From Siphonodentalium dalli (taxonomy: Eukaryota > Mollusca > Scaphopoda > Gadilida > Siphonodentaliidae): a DNA stretch of 64,000 nt. The stretch spans positions 242,339,530-242,403,529 of the forward strand of contig CP136065.1 in the NCBI GenBank assembly GCA_032622095.1. Direction: 5' to 3'. Shown here piece by piece: positions 25,285 through 40,200 of the stretch. Position 1 is the first letter of the stretch. Every line of letters starts with the position of its first letter. The notes under the pieces were generated by a model, which had not been told where the DNA came from, searched no databases, and worked only from the letters and a program-made list of their open reading frames with translations. The position numbers and the translations under genes were made by a program.

Positions 25285-28200
25285 CACAACATTTGGATGC
25301 CGCCTGTCTTTTCAGTCATCAGCTATTTTTGACAATCCATATTGAATAAGGGTTTAATCTCAATACATGCCTGAGCTGCATGTGTAGTTGTAAGTGAACA
25401 ATTCCAAATGTCTGATCATATATATTATATATTAGCTTGAATGCGTTCTGTCATAATTACGAAACTCTGGACTGTTTTAACTATTACATAGTTTCACTCA
25501 GAATATTAAAAATCGTGCTTTCAGTGCGCTATCAAGTGTTTCTATATTGAAGCAAATTATATGGCATGTATCAATGATTTGACACCCTATGAAACAAAAA
25601 TCGTGTGTACCGGAACAATCTGTCGAATAAACAGTTTGCAAGAAATATCGAACGATTTATAAGAGTTAATTTATATTTTATTCTTGGCGGTAAACAGGTA
25701 CCGCATAAAACGTGACCATGGTCGAAACGTACCATTTCATAATAATTTTCATAGAAATGTATTATCTTTTCATAAAAATGTATTATGTTAACAATATTCG
25801 TCAAACATTTATGCCAAAAAAACTTGCCAACAGTATTGCATCAAACATGAAAACAATTTCTACGTAGACATAGACACCATCACAAGTCGTCATTTGTGTC
25901 GTTCATATAACCGCACTTCTATTTGAACTCTTTAAATGGATTGTTCAAGTCTAATGATAATCTGTTAATTTTGTTCATATTATTGTCCATTATAGACTGA
26001 CACAACTGTTTCTATCGGGGATGCGCCAGTACTGTTAAGTCATGAATTCCCTGCGGAGTGGATTTAAAGCTTCACAATGTATCACTACGTGCAGGTATTT
26101 CTCACCAGTATATTAACCCTTTGGTAAGTAAAACGAAATATATGTCGCCGTACCGTGGTACAGTTCGCGAGTTGAACGACATAGATGTCGGTTCGGGAAG
26201 TGTTATTTTTATGTAGAGATGTCTTCAATTAATCATCTGATTTATAAATGAATTGTATTTGCGATATTTTGAATAATATTATTTCCCATTCAATAAGTGC
26301 AATAGATTATGATAGCACATGTAAAACCAAATACACATAAAAAACAACAAATTATTGGACCCTTTTGACCCCAATTTGTTAATGATTACTGCTATGACGT
26401 TGACAATAAACTCATGTGTGACGTCATGAATATGACGTTATAAATACTATCCAAAGGGTTAACGCATATAAAAGAACATTTTGCTGTTAAGGGTGGCAGG
26501 GATAACATCATCATAACTTAATTACCTGCTGGTATACCACTGGTTACTGAAATAAGGGTTATGCATGTATGGTTGATTTAACAGAATACGTCTTAATCAT
26601 ATTTAGCTTGATTCAGAATACTAAAGTGCTTTCGTATAGGATGGAATAATTAGACATATATATATATAAATACATCGGTCTCCATGTTACTACGAAACGT
26701 TTACAAATTGACTTCAACTAAGGATTAATGTCAGACTCCTGTTGTTCGGCCTTACAAGTGTCAATTTATAATACTAAGGTAAGAAGGGTGATGCTTCGCA
26801 TTATTGGGGTGTATAGGTAGTATGGGGTATCGTTTACAACTGTATTGCATAATTAGTCAGTAAACTTGTTTTCTTCCAGATACGCATTATATAGAGTTAT
26901 ACATGAACATTCAAGATGACTTTAGAAAACATTTTGTTTTCAAAATAGGATAAATATTCCTGATTCAGATGTCATTCCAATATAAAACTACAATACATAT
27001 ATATCAATATTAAACACATATATGGCTATTTTGTAATGAACGAATCCGATGACAGAGAGGTAACTCAATTCGCAAAACATAATTTTAAAGTTGTAAGACC
27101 ATAGGTTGTCTACACTTATTGAGTGCCTATAATTTTGTCTATGTGTATATAATACAACATGTTAACTACTAAAATGTGTATCAACTAACTGCACACATAT
27201 CAAATAACATGTGGTCACATAGTGATACATCGAAGTTAGATATCTAGCTTTTTCGAAAATTCCGCAAGCTGGTGCAACATCGTGTAAGCACGACACTCAG
27301 TCCATACCTTATATTCGTGATCGAATTTGTCATTTTCATCCGATTTTCTCCTCTTGATATACTCCCATAACTCATCAATGGGGACTCCCCGATTATTTGC
27401 GGCACCCACGTTATCATACACATTGTTGTCAGGGTCTGATTTCTTCTGAACAATGGGCGGAAGCTCTATAGTTCTGGGGCGGCGTGTATGCTGTTCTTCG
27501 CCTAAAACGTTCATGGTTAGATCACAGTTACGTACGTTATGGGGTCGTGTAATATAAAACTCCTAGACGTACGTGTTAATTAAAGATGGTACATAGAGAT
27601 TATCACTACAGTGAAGTGATCTGAGTCTCCATATCACGCCGAGTTGAGAAGGTGAGATCCTAGATCAGACGAGCTGCCGCAGGCTGCGAGTCTGATCTGG
27701 GATCTCACATTCTCAACGAGACGTGATGTGGAGACTCAGATCACCTCACTGTAGTAATAATATGTTTATTATATGACCAATTGAACTTAATTATTACAAA
27801 CAACCTCTGAAAGTTATTTTGTTTTAAAGGGGATCAGTTGAATTCAAATTTAATTAACGAATCGCATCAATTTAATCAACAACAATTTTAAGATTAAATT
27901 TCGCAATTGAAAATAGTCCAGGAGCCTCGTTCTGATTCAGATACGCATGATCTGGAATCGGATCACGATACTATCATGATCCGTTTTATCGGAAAACCAC
28001 CACCAAACAATGGTGGTATTTAGTGAAAATAATGACAGTCATATAATAAAAATGAAGATCAGTGGTTTATGACACTTGGCCGCTTGTGTTGATATTGTGT
28101 AATACGAATCTCACCATAAGAAAGGATGTGCGATGTGTAGTATTGGAAAGTATAGTACTCGAAATGTACATGTCTTGTAAACTACAAGGGTAGACGTGTT

Positions 28201-31200
28201 ATTGTATTGCTCCCTGGTATGGACACGGCCCACCTTCGATAGACAATAACGTTGTGGCTTTTGTTTATTCTCACATTAGTATATCCATTATTACTCACCC
28301 ACGCCGATAGCGATTATACGTTAGTTCTGTTCACCGTGAGATGCTGAGATGTTGAAAAATAATTCGTTTTAATTTACTCCCTATTTGTTTGATTTACGCC
28401 AAAATAGTCTAAACTAATCCTCATGGTTAATTACTTATCCAATTTTTGCCTTGAGCGACCTATTATCGACTTCGTCTGATATCACCATCACTCGGCTGAT
28501 AACCCACTAAACTCGGCTGATAACACACTAAACTCGGCTAATAACCCACCAATCTTGACTGATATCCCACCAGACTCGGCTGATAACCCACTAAGCTCGG
28601 CTAATAACCCACCAATCTTGACTGATATCCCTCCAGACTCGGCTGATAGCCCACTAAACTCGGCTGACAACCCATAGTTTGGTCGTTGAAGCATTGGACA
28701 TAGAAACAAAATATTAATAAGCTGTTTTTGGAGTAATCTGAGGAATAACATATTCAAAATCCGCTAAAATCCGCTTTGGGGAAAATTCTCTATTCAAGAT
28801 GGCGCCCAATATGGTTGTTGATATCTGAAATTGTTGAATTTCTGCGGTAGGTGCAACAATAAATGCCAAATTCGTAATAAATTTAAATATTGACAAACAA
28901 TGTTTAACCGTAAACCATATCTGTAGAATGTCTTTCCAAAAACGGCCGCAAAAATGGAGAAAACTGAATGAAATTTACATTTTGTGCAACATGTGTTCCA
29001 CAGGGGTAAGTTCTGGGACCCGTTTTATATTCGGCATACACACAACCTCTCGGAAGCATAATAGCTGGTAACGGTATCAGCTACCACATGTATGCTGATG
29101 ATACCCAGATGTTCATTTCTTTTAAGCAGTGCGATATAGACTTAAAAATCGCACATTTGCAGTCAGGGGTGATTCAAGTCAAACAGTGGATGGAGGTGAA
29201 CAAACTTCACATCAACGAGAACAAAACTGAACTAGTGTTTTGTGGTACGGATCAGCGTTTAAAAGCTATCAAGGTTACCTCCCTACGCATTGGCAGCGCC
29301 GACATCGAATTCTCAGATAACGCCAAAAATTTAGGAGTGATTTTAGACAAAGGACTGTCCATGAAGTCCCATATAAACACACTGTGCAAGTCCTTATTTC
29401 TGGAACTTCGGCGTATTTCTCATATGCGATCACATCTGTCGGTAGAATCCACGAAGACTTTGATCTCTTCATTTGTATTTTCATGACTGGATTATTGCAA
29501 TGCTCTATTCGCTGGTCTGCCACAAGATCAATTGGCAAAGCTGCAGAGAATAATTAACATTTCGGCTCGCAATGCTCTACGAAAACATAAATTTGACCAC
29601 GTCACACCTCTTCTCGCGAAACTACACTATCTTCCAATTGAAGCTCGAATTGATTATAAATGTGCCACTTTTTGTTATAAGAAATTCTCAAATGACATCA
29701 CAAAGCCTTTGCCGGTTTATATTGACTCTATTCTCAATATGTACTCTCCGCCGCGCGAATTGCGATCAGAAGATCTAAATCTGATGGCTGTTCATAGACG
29801 TGACTCGGAAAACTACGGAAGACGATCATTTGAATATCATGCTCCGTCCATCTGGAATGGGCTACATGCCGACACAAAGAAACCGATACCATGGACACTT
29901 TTAAAACATTACTTAAATCGGAACTTTTCAAATTCTACTATGGAAACGTCGTCCCTGAGAGTGATGCCTCTTAGTTCTGTATATGTTTATTACGTGACCC
30001 ACTTGTATATTGCATATTTGTGTGTGAACTTGTGTTGTGGCCGAGCGCTTTGGGCCTTTTGGGAAAAGCGCTATATAAATGTTCTCTATTATTATTATCC
30101 AATATGTTGCTTTCGTCGTGGTATATCAAGGAGTTGCGGCCATTTTGACAGACATTTTATGGCCGTGATTGTATTATTTTCTGTCCGTATCACTCAATTC
30201 GCTCCGGTGCTCCAATTTCACACACACTTGTATAACTACGTAATCCCAATGCTATAACATATCGTATACTTACCTTCATAATTTACGTCAGACCCCACCC
30301 ATATACATGGCGCTGTAGAACATTTTCCCAAAAGCGGATTTTAGCGGATTTTGGATATGTTGTACACGAAGATCTCCTCTTTCCAACGATACGATTTAGC
30401 TTGTTAAGATTTTTTTCCTGGTACACTTTATATTTTCAGCTTGACTGATAACCCACCAAACTTGGCTGATAGCCCACCAGACTCGGCTGGTATCAGTTGT
30501 GACGTCACTAAGCGAAGCGTAGTGTTTGCGTCTAACTTAACCAGAGAGTGCACCCTATGTCAATCAGGGCTTTACAGTTCAGACAAAAAGCACTGTTCCA
30601 ATTATTGTTCGGATCGACATTGTGCCACTGGAAGTAGTTGCCCAGTGGATGGCGTATGTACGTGTGAAGCTGGATACTATTCGTGGAAGTAGTCACAGTG
30701 ATACCTTGTCAGATATTACGATAAAAGGCCAAATTTATTTCAAGTAATAACTAGATGTTTACTAGATGTTTCCAACCTCAATGGAAATCGTGAATATCTA
30801 CTTGGCTATAACTTGCATGGTCACACGCACAGTTACAACTCGTCCGTACTTATTTACGATGTAGATTTAGTGATTTCATTACATTCTACCTTCTGTCCAT
30901 TCAATCGTATGCTTACACCGCAGGACTGACAGCGGAATGGATATTAATGGTCTCAGGCTGATATGAAGTTACATCGGGATGATATCTCCGTCGATATCAA
31001 ACTAACCAAGTAATAACCTCTAATAATCCTTAAACCTGATTATGGATTCCATGCCGTTTTAAAGCTTGATTCATCATTTAAAGGGTTATGGTAGCACTGG
31101 TTGGTTACTTATAACCGCGTAGCGCTTTGCGGGCTGATATAATGGTCGCTGTTGTCACATTCATCACAGTATATTTACACACTAAGTGTTGTCATCACTA

Positions 31201-34200
31201 AATCCAGCATTCTGATTGGTCGGCGCCCACGTGGCTAGTTGCAGTTATTTCTCGGTGAATGCGCAAAGCCTAATAACACCAAGCTAATAACACCATCGAT
31301 ACGTCATTAGGTTTGGAAAGACGAATGCGTAATGCTTTGGGCGCATTTTGACTCGCGCAGGATTGACTTAATACATCATCGGGTTTCAACATGAAGAGAA
31401 ATTGTTCCTATTAACTTTTGCCAAGGGTGCTATTGGGTATTTTGGGCTGATCTTGTCACGATACACTTTTCGATTTAAATATATTTACAAAAGTGGCTTT
31501 TTCGCTAAATGTATATAAATATAAGGATTAACTGTCATGTGGACTATTTTTATGGAGATGTAACGGTGAGGTAAGTGGACATAACTTGTATGTAAAACCC
31601 TTCGTGTTTTACACAAGTTATGTCCACTTACCTCACCGTTACATCTCCATAAAAACAGTCCACATGACAGTTAATCCTTATATAGTATATGCCAGTACAT
31701 GTATGTTAGATATAACAACCCTCGTATCAAGATACGTATCATCTCAACATGTAATGTATTCTATAAATTTGAAATCGGTGTTATTATGTTGACGATAGTC
31801 CGTACCAGATAGCATACATACTCTCAAAGATGCCCTGTCCAAGTGGACACTAAATAAGTTTGCATATCCTCCATCGGTACGTTATCTACAGAACGCGCCC
31901 ACCATCCCAATGATACATGTATGATGTTGTATGGCCAGTTATCAACTTTCAAAAGAAGACATTCTTATCGATCCAACGACTGTCTCTTATACGTCAGGTC
32001 AGGCACATCCTGAATTCAACTATTATAATTATATTCAACTATAATTGTAAGTATGAATATATCCGTTTTGAGAATTCGATGTAAGAGGCATATCCCAACA
32101 CATCACATTTAAAACAAAATGATTAAAAACAGTGCGTTTGATGTACTGAGTACACTGTGCATGCATGACATTGTGCATTATATAAATCAGAATTTGGTTG
32201 AGGATCGAATGCGAGTTACATGTATTAAAATTCCAAGGGGTCGCAAGTTATAAATCACACAATGGTAACAAGAAGTATGCATACCGAATGATTGTTATAT
32301 TGTTAAAGCCGTCATCAGAAAGATATGGAGGTTTGGCATTATTAATAGACTAGTGACCATGAATCTATGGTTGGGAAAACATGTCAGTCTGAACTTGAAG
32401 GAAATGCTTTGCTTTCAATTTCATATATGTGTTTAGGTAATGGGCATTACTGGAATTTATTTACTCAAATGACTGTGTCTTAACTTGTAGGACAAATTTA
32501 AATGAACTGATTAATATTCTGTTATGAGAGGAACTAAATGTGTAAGTATAAGTACAACTATTGGCATTTGAGTCATGAAATTCCAACTATTGAATATTGT
32601 GGTCCTCGTTGGAGAATGAGACACCCCGCACCCCATGCCAGTACGTCCCTGTTTGCTGTAATGTTGATCTGAATGCACAAACCCAAAGGCAGGAAAATGG
32701 TGGATTTAGCACTAAAATACGCTCACGATTAGACAGCGAAGTATACTTAATCGGGGTTCACGATTACATAGCGATTGATATTCAATCGCAGTATATACGC
32801 GTGCCTCGCAAGGTTAAGTTTATATTCGAAAGGAGTATCCTTAGTTAATCGGAAGGGTGATACCTCTATATAGAACGTAAGTTTACGGAATGACGGAGAT
32901 TTGTGTGAAATAATTTACACAAGTGATCCACTTTGGTCGGACATAAGTCATTGGGTGTGTACGCTTTCGGGAGGTTTGGGGAACGCTTTTTAAAACGTTT
33001 CTTCAAATATCTCAGTTTTTCGTCAATAATCATAACCTCAATCATAACCTCGCGTGACACGTGTTACTACGAGACTGCATATCAATCGCTTTCTAATCGT
33101 GAACCCAGATTAAATATAACTCGCTATATAATCCCGTGCGTATTGGCTGAAATATGATAGGTCATGGCATGTACACACAGAGGACAATCACTAGATGAAA
33201 ACCTACCTTTGAAGTCAACGAAGGGCTGGCCGACCGCTCCATTTGATGCATCAGTAGCCGCCTTCTTGTGGCGTCTTCTACATGAAATGGTACAAACACA
33301 TACACTTACTCCATCCGATATGCCTATATTTAAGAAATTGATTTGCTTGCGTTCCACTGAGTAAGGGTGCAAGTTGGTCTGACTTTTTATGTGGAGCGCG
33401 AAAGCAACACAATCAGCATCCATTAGTTATATATACACACTCAACCGAGTCAACTGATAGACTAAAAGAGAATTAATCGCCAATTTTCAACGTGATTCTC
33501 GTAGCTCATTGCAAGTTGTGTCTACATAAGAAATGGAAACAAGTAGGGGGATCAGCGTGCGACGTCATGTGGCGTAATTTCGACCAACCATCGTCCTGTA
33601 TTCTTGTTCCACAGCGCGATGCATGTGGGAGTGTAATTATTAAAGTAGGCATGCATGTATCACAGTGGATCAACAGACACAACACATGAACTTAATCGAT
33701 CCGATATTAATATAGGGTAAATTATGTGTGCATGTATTCGCAGAGAGTTTGTTCTATTATGTATGGTGTAACCGTATGCCGCCAAACTCTGGCAATGGAA
33801 TATTATACACCATTTTCAGTGAGATTGTGTAGGCCGAATATAAGTTTACATATATATATATATGAATGCATAGGTCTGTATATTACTTTTCCTCTATTCT
33901 TGTATTTCCCATCAGAATATGTCCGCCTCATTAGTTCACTTGTCTTGACAGATTATGCACATATGCCAGGCTGTGACCGCACTACATAAATTAGAGAACA
34001 ATAATGGTATATATATGCGATTGTAAAACATGGCAACACTCACCTTCTCGTGACGAAAAATACTACAACTAGCACACAGACAATAACCGCAACAACAGCC
34101 ACTATAGCTCCGACGATGGCAGCCGTATTGTCAGTCGCTGAAAAACGAGAACAAAAGTTATGATGCCTGAGATACCATGAGATCAGCCTATTCTCCAGAA

Positions 34201-37200
34201 AATAAGCACGTTATCGGCTTATAATATTATTTATTACATATCTATCAACGTAATTAGCATGATCGCACGAGTTTCCAGGCGTGTGATAATTCTCAGAATT
34301 ATATAGAGGATCTCACATGAGTTTCTATTTTATACGGAATTTATCAACCGAGTTCACTAAATTCGATTTGAGCCGAGGTTTACCGAGGCTCAAATAGAAT
34401 TTAGAGGACGAGGTTGATAAATTACGTATAAAATAGGACGAGTGTGAGATACCTTTTATCACATGATCAAATAAACCCGAAGCAACGCGAAATATTCATC
34501 GAAAACAACAATCATAAACTACAGCGATCGCAAGTTATTTGAAGAACGCCGTGACGTCATCGCACGCGCTGATATTAAACGTGTCTATTACCGATAATTA
34601 TGAAACTGCTTTTATGGCCAAATTATGTGATAAAATAGGATTTATTTTAGGTTAAAAATCGGTCAAGAATCGCCTCATTTTGAGTCCACAACGAACTGCA
34701 TTGTGAGCGGACAGTAACAAAACTAAACCAACACACGCTTACCAGTTGTACGCTCTTTAAAGTGAGTTTTCACTGTGGCTCGCCCCATTAATACGAATAA
34801 CGGATGTAAGTCCAATATCGGTTTATTTCAGAATCATATAATACAATATGAACATATGTGCATATTATAGGTCGAATATGAACATAATTAAGAAACGGAT
34901 GCTATGGAACGCAACAAAATCAACATCCATTGCTTATATTTACATTCAACCGAGTCAATTGGCAGATTAAACGAGGCTTAAGCGCCCATTTTCAGCGTTA
35001 TTCTATTGGCTCTGTACAATTTTCATCTACACAAACATGGAAGCAAGTTAGGGTCGGTGCGCGACGTCATGTGACGTAATTTCGACCAACCAACGTCCTG
35101 CATTCATGCTCCACAACGCGAATGCATGTGTTGAGCGTATTTGTGCTTAGTAACCCTCCAAATACCTCTATTCGATTAATATATAGACCATTCCAATGTT
35201 TACTTTATAACCTAATAGTAAAGTGCAAGAAAGATTAACTTGAATCCCTTCGTACATACATGTAGCTGTGATAGCATGCAGATCTGTTGCACCGAACACA
35301 GGTATATAGCAATTGAATCGCTACATTACAGGCGCGACGAATAATAACAAGTGGCACATGGATAGTTTATATATCAGGGCTAATAATGCACATTACAAAA
35401 ATAAATGCTTGATTCTCATCCGCTCCCGACCATAAATTTGATCCCTCGTCAAGTGTTTGTTTGGATATTTTTTAGGTGAACTGTTTTTCTCATGCCTCAA
35501 CCTCAGACGTACAATTCTATGGCACATAAATCAGTCCATTTTAATCAAATTGGGAACTCAGATCACCTTGTATTATAGAACAGAACTGACCATAACCATT
35601 TAAACATATAAATTGGAAGGGTATATTATTCATCTGTTGAGGTGCTCAAGAAAACGAGCAGACGACAGATAGACCAAAGGATAATACAAATGCAGTAGGA
35701 TTATTATCTGAATATGTCGCAAAGGGAACCACTCGTGACTGAATACTTTGTATAGATCGAGTTAAGAATAGTATAAAAAAAAATTCGTTCGCATAATTAT
35801 ATCGGCCTAAAGGTACAGGTAGCTTTGAAGTAATCGAAATTGCATGCTAGAAGTGACATGCATATACTCACGTGCTTCTGTGTCACACAAATCACCCTGC
35901 CATCCACCCGCACATCCCAATAGGCAGCTGGCTTTATATCGATGACAGCCTCCACTGGCACAGTTCCCGCCACATTTCGAAGAGCACGCGTCGCCATAAT
36001 AACCATCAACGCAGCCGTGAACACATTGCCCGGCGGACTGTTGGCACGACGATGACGTGTTTCCGCTCACACAATTGCTACCACAGACAGTGGTGCATTG
36101 ATTGCCATAATAATTCGATTTGCACCCATTATCGCAAACACCACCCACTCTGGTGCAAGTGTCACCGAAGCAATTATGACTGCATATGTTGGAACAGAAG
36201 TCTCCGAATCGACCACTCGGACATCCGACGCAATGACCAATCTCTGGGTGGCACGTATGAACGTCATTATGATCGAGAGTGCAGTTAGTACTACATGCAG
36301 TAGAACATTCTTTACCATAAAATCCAGGTACACAGTTTTTACAGTTGCCACTTTGGAAGCAGGTGCCGCCTTTACAATTCACACTACATGTATTTTCGCA
36401 AGTCGATCCATAGAGACGGTCTCCTTCACACATAGTGCAATCCGACAAAGACGCGCACGTTTTACAGTTCCCGGGACATTGTCTACAGCTATCAGCGCTA
36501 TCGATGAAATAACCGTCGACGCACTCATTACATGACGTCAACGTACACTGTGCGCACTTGTAGAACTTACTACTGCATACTCCGGTACAGGCCGCGAGAT
36601 AGTATCCAGCTTCACACGTACACACGCCATCCACTGGGCAACTACTTCCAGTGACACAATGTCGATCAGAACAATAATTGGTACAGTGCTTTTTGTCTGA
36701 ACTGTAAAGCCCCGATTGACATAGGGTGCACTCTCCGGTTCCTCTTGCACACCTAGTACAACCACCGAAACATGGAGACCTACAGTCCACTCCATACCGG
36801 CCATCCTGACACCCGATCTCACATCGCCCATCTGTAGAGGGACATGCATTCCCACTAACGCAATACCTGCTCGAACAATTCTTCGAGCAGCTCGTCGAGA
36901 GATGGTAAAATCCTGCTTTACATGTGAGGCAAGCTCCCGTAGATTGATTACATGTTGCGCAATTGATGGAACAATGTTGTTTGCAGTCACGTCCGTACGA
37001 CCCGTCTTGACATCCTGTATTGCAGTAGCCATCTGAAGATGAACAATCGCTTCCTTGTGCACACTTTCTATCGCCACATACTTTGTTGCAACCAGTAGAC
37101 AAATGGTAAAAACCAGTCCGACAGATCTGACACACCCCCGTGTCCTGGGTACATTGTTGGCACATACTGAGTGTGCACCCCTTCGCACAGTCGTTCCCAA

Positions 37201-40200
37201 ACCACCCGTCTTGACATGCTGACCCGCATGATCCGTCGATTGGACACCCCGCGCTGCCATCTGAACAACGACGATCATCACATGACTTATCGCAGTTCGA
37301 AGCAGAGTTGTACTTTGAGTTAGAGCACTCATGACAAGCGCCAGTTATCTGGTCACATAGTTGACAGTGAGGTGAAACGTTCGTGCATCGCATCCGGCAG
37401 TCCTGCCCATGCCATCCGTCTTGACAGCCACCAGTGCAGAGTCCAGTGAACGACCAACAGCTACTGCTAGCTACACTGCATCGCCGTTCATTGCATGGAA
37501 GCGAACATCCACCTGGATAGGTCGTTCCGTAGTAACCAGCGTTACAAACTACAAAATAGTTTATAATACAACTCATGGGTGCAGCATAGTTATGCGAAAT
37601 ATATCATATAATTTCAGTATGACTGTATTATCTTTTTCTTGCCAACTTCAATTTTGCGAACAAGATATACTTCTATCCGAAATCTACACTCCTTGGGCGC
37701 TTCAAATTATTACTTTTAATATACATGTATGTGTTATACAAAACACAATATACACACTTCAAATTGCGTGATTGTGGTCTCAACGGAGAGATCAATGCAG
37801 TTACAGTTTGCAATAAATGTCTTCTTTTATTAAATATGTTTTGTTTGAGCGCAACGAGTGTTGGGTTGATACAGTGATAAGGAATATTCATCGTGATATG
37901 TTTCTGGTACAGTACCAGTCAAAACAAGTGGTATATTATGCGCGCTATTTTCGAGTCCAATATCCCAATACTATTGCAAGTGGAAAAGCTTATAAGCGCG
38001 CCGCTTGCGATTGTATATCCTTTATTTTGCGCTTAGTATCGCAATATTTCGCGCTTAATATTACGACATCTTGCGCTCAAAATTGTGACATTTAAAGCAA
38101 ATTATTGCTTCTTCTATATTGTTTATTGCACAAACAGAGACAATGTTTTATATTTAAAATTATAGTTGTAAATGCTATATGTACACTATATGGACACTAT
38201 ATGCGCATTATTTATATAACATAAATATAAAACTATCGGGTATGTATGAAATTTTGCGCGCTTAATATCGCAATATTTTGCGCTCAATATCGCAATAATA
38301 AGCGCGAAAGATTTTTGGTATTGCGCTATAATCGCGCCTTTTCCGAAATTAATCGCGCTCAATATCGCAATAAAGGCGCGCCTCAATATACCACTTCTTC
38401 TGACTGGTATTGTATCTCATGCGAAATTCCGCAGACGAATGCGCTCTAGACCGCGTTAAATCAGAAGTTAACTATTTTTTTTTAGAAAATGTTCCTGACG
38501 ATGCCGGCGTTTGGAAAATAAGACACCTAAGTGAGTTTGCTGAATGTAATTTTGAAATAGCATACTTGTTCTTTCTAAATTCTCAATAACACACTCGTAA
38601 CATGAAGCGTGATTTAGTGAACATAGAATTTCACGTATATCCCTGTGGCTTATTGATCTAGGTCAAGTGTGTCGCTTGAATCCACGAACGGCATATTACT
38701 TCCGTCAACATGACATATACTATAGTTATTGTTCTGGACACCATCGACTGACATTCTAGGATACACGTGAACCTTTAAAGGCCATTTAATTTTCTAGTCC
38801 CCGATTATTTCTGTATAGTGGCTTGATATACGGTTTTAATAACAATATATGACATAAAATATGATTAAAATACTATAATTCATCAATAACACACTTGGTA
38901 ATCATTCCTGTTGTACAAGATGCAATCAAATTAATTGACGGATAGTGGATTTGAAAACGAGTAGAAAGGTATGTTGATACATGGCATGAACTTAAGCCAC
39001 TCGCTGCCTATACAATTCAATTAATGAGTAACTGGGACCATTGTGCATATAATATAACAATTATTTGATACATTTTACTGAAAACCTGTACAAACATATC
39101 ACGATGACTAGTGTTCTATTTTGTATATTCCGGCTGCTTATCTTCCATCTTCCGTATTCGCACTCAGAATAAGGTCCTGGTGACCTTATTCTACGAAGCA
39201 GAGAATATAAAAACCAACAACACTTTTGTACCGTGCCTTACCGTAGCTAAAATACTGAAAGTAAAGTAGCAACAAAGTACGATAAGCAATCCGACATGTA
39301 TAGGCTAACGACCATGGGTCTGTGACATATAAATCAGCGTCTAAACAAACCGCTAATGGGATATTCCGAAATTTACCCGACAGAAGAATCAACGTGCACC
39401 TTTAATGAGAGTGATGATCATAGGGCATCGTTCATGGCATTAATTATAACTCTAAAAACAAAGTCCACAGAGATATGTTATAATCGTTAAATACATGCAA
39501 ATAGAAAAGTAATTTTAAAATTGATAGAAACCAGATTTCTAGAAAGGACAACGTTGTTTGGTTATTGTGAAATTATTGCAAATAGCTCGTTGTAAATTGG
39601 GACTAATAGTCAGTCATAGTTGTTTTCATATATATCGGACACGTAGTCGTGCATGCAGGTCGCGATCGAACATAACATAAAGTCAACCGAAGCAACGAGC
39701 TACAGATGGACTTGTTAGGAAATAAACAACGTAACATCTCTTTGGGGGCCAGCTGTACTAATGCATATATTTTTAATTGACCATTCAGCATACAGAAGTA
39801 AGGACACTTAATAATTCTTAATTCGACAGATCAAACCCATATCCACTTATTAATCCAGTAGTACAGTCCCGATGTCAGTGAAGCCATAGCTTAAGTGTCG
39901 TAGGGCAAGCTATGTTAATGATCGCGATTTCGGGTATAAAGAGGTCTCAGCATATATTTTCAATTGATTATCTTCCTGATTGTAACCCGGTTCAAATTAA
40001 GTTTAGTATAGATTGTACATACAGTACTTCCGTCACAGTATCCTACGATCATGCTTAATAGCTTTGTGCATTTGTATGTTGATCGTTTGTTCTCACCTAG
40101 TAAGTAAAAATTGTTATACTCTTACTATAAGTCGATCAAAATATTTTCACCTTCATCACGGTTTGGAGATAGATACATATATATTCCAGTAGTATGTCCA

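Larger units (their letters stand above)
23003..27307 (-). other. Intron without recognised genes
   Basis: Apart from MITE copy D, the TA run and the TTAA MITE at 26.1 kb, this 4.3 kb shows only AT-rich unique-looking sequence. No open frame here has a recognisable domain. Confidence 0.65.

Noticed and set aside
28488-28757. Repetitive minus-strand frame (SAEFSGL units)
   Set aside because: It comes from the 21-bp minisatellite, whose period is a multiple of three; no start context or neighbouring exon.
36098-37332. Several long frames on both strands across 35.8-37.6 kb (up to 264 codons)
   Set aside because: They are shadows of the EGF exon; the cysteine-repeat frame is the only one with domain structure and matching splice sites.
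37980-38400. GCGC-spaced short repeats resembling a CRISPR-like array
   Set aside because: Repeats are short, in both orientations, without regular spacers, and lie inside a TA-flanked MITE in a eukaryotic intron.
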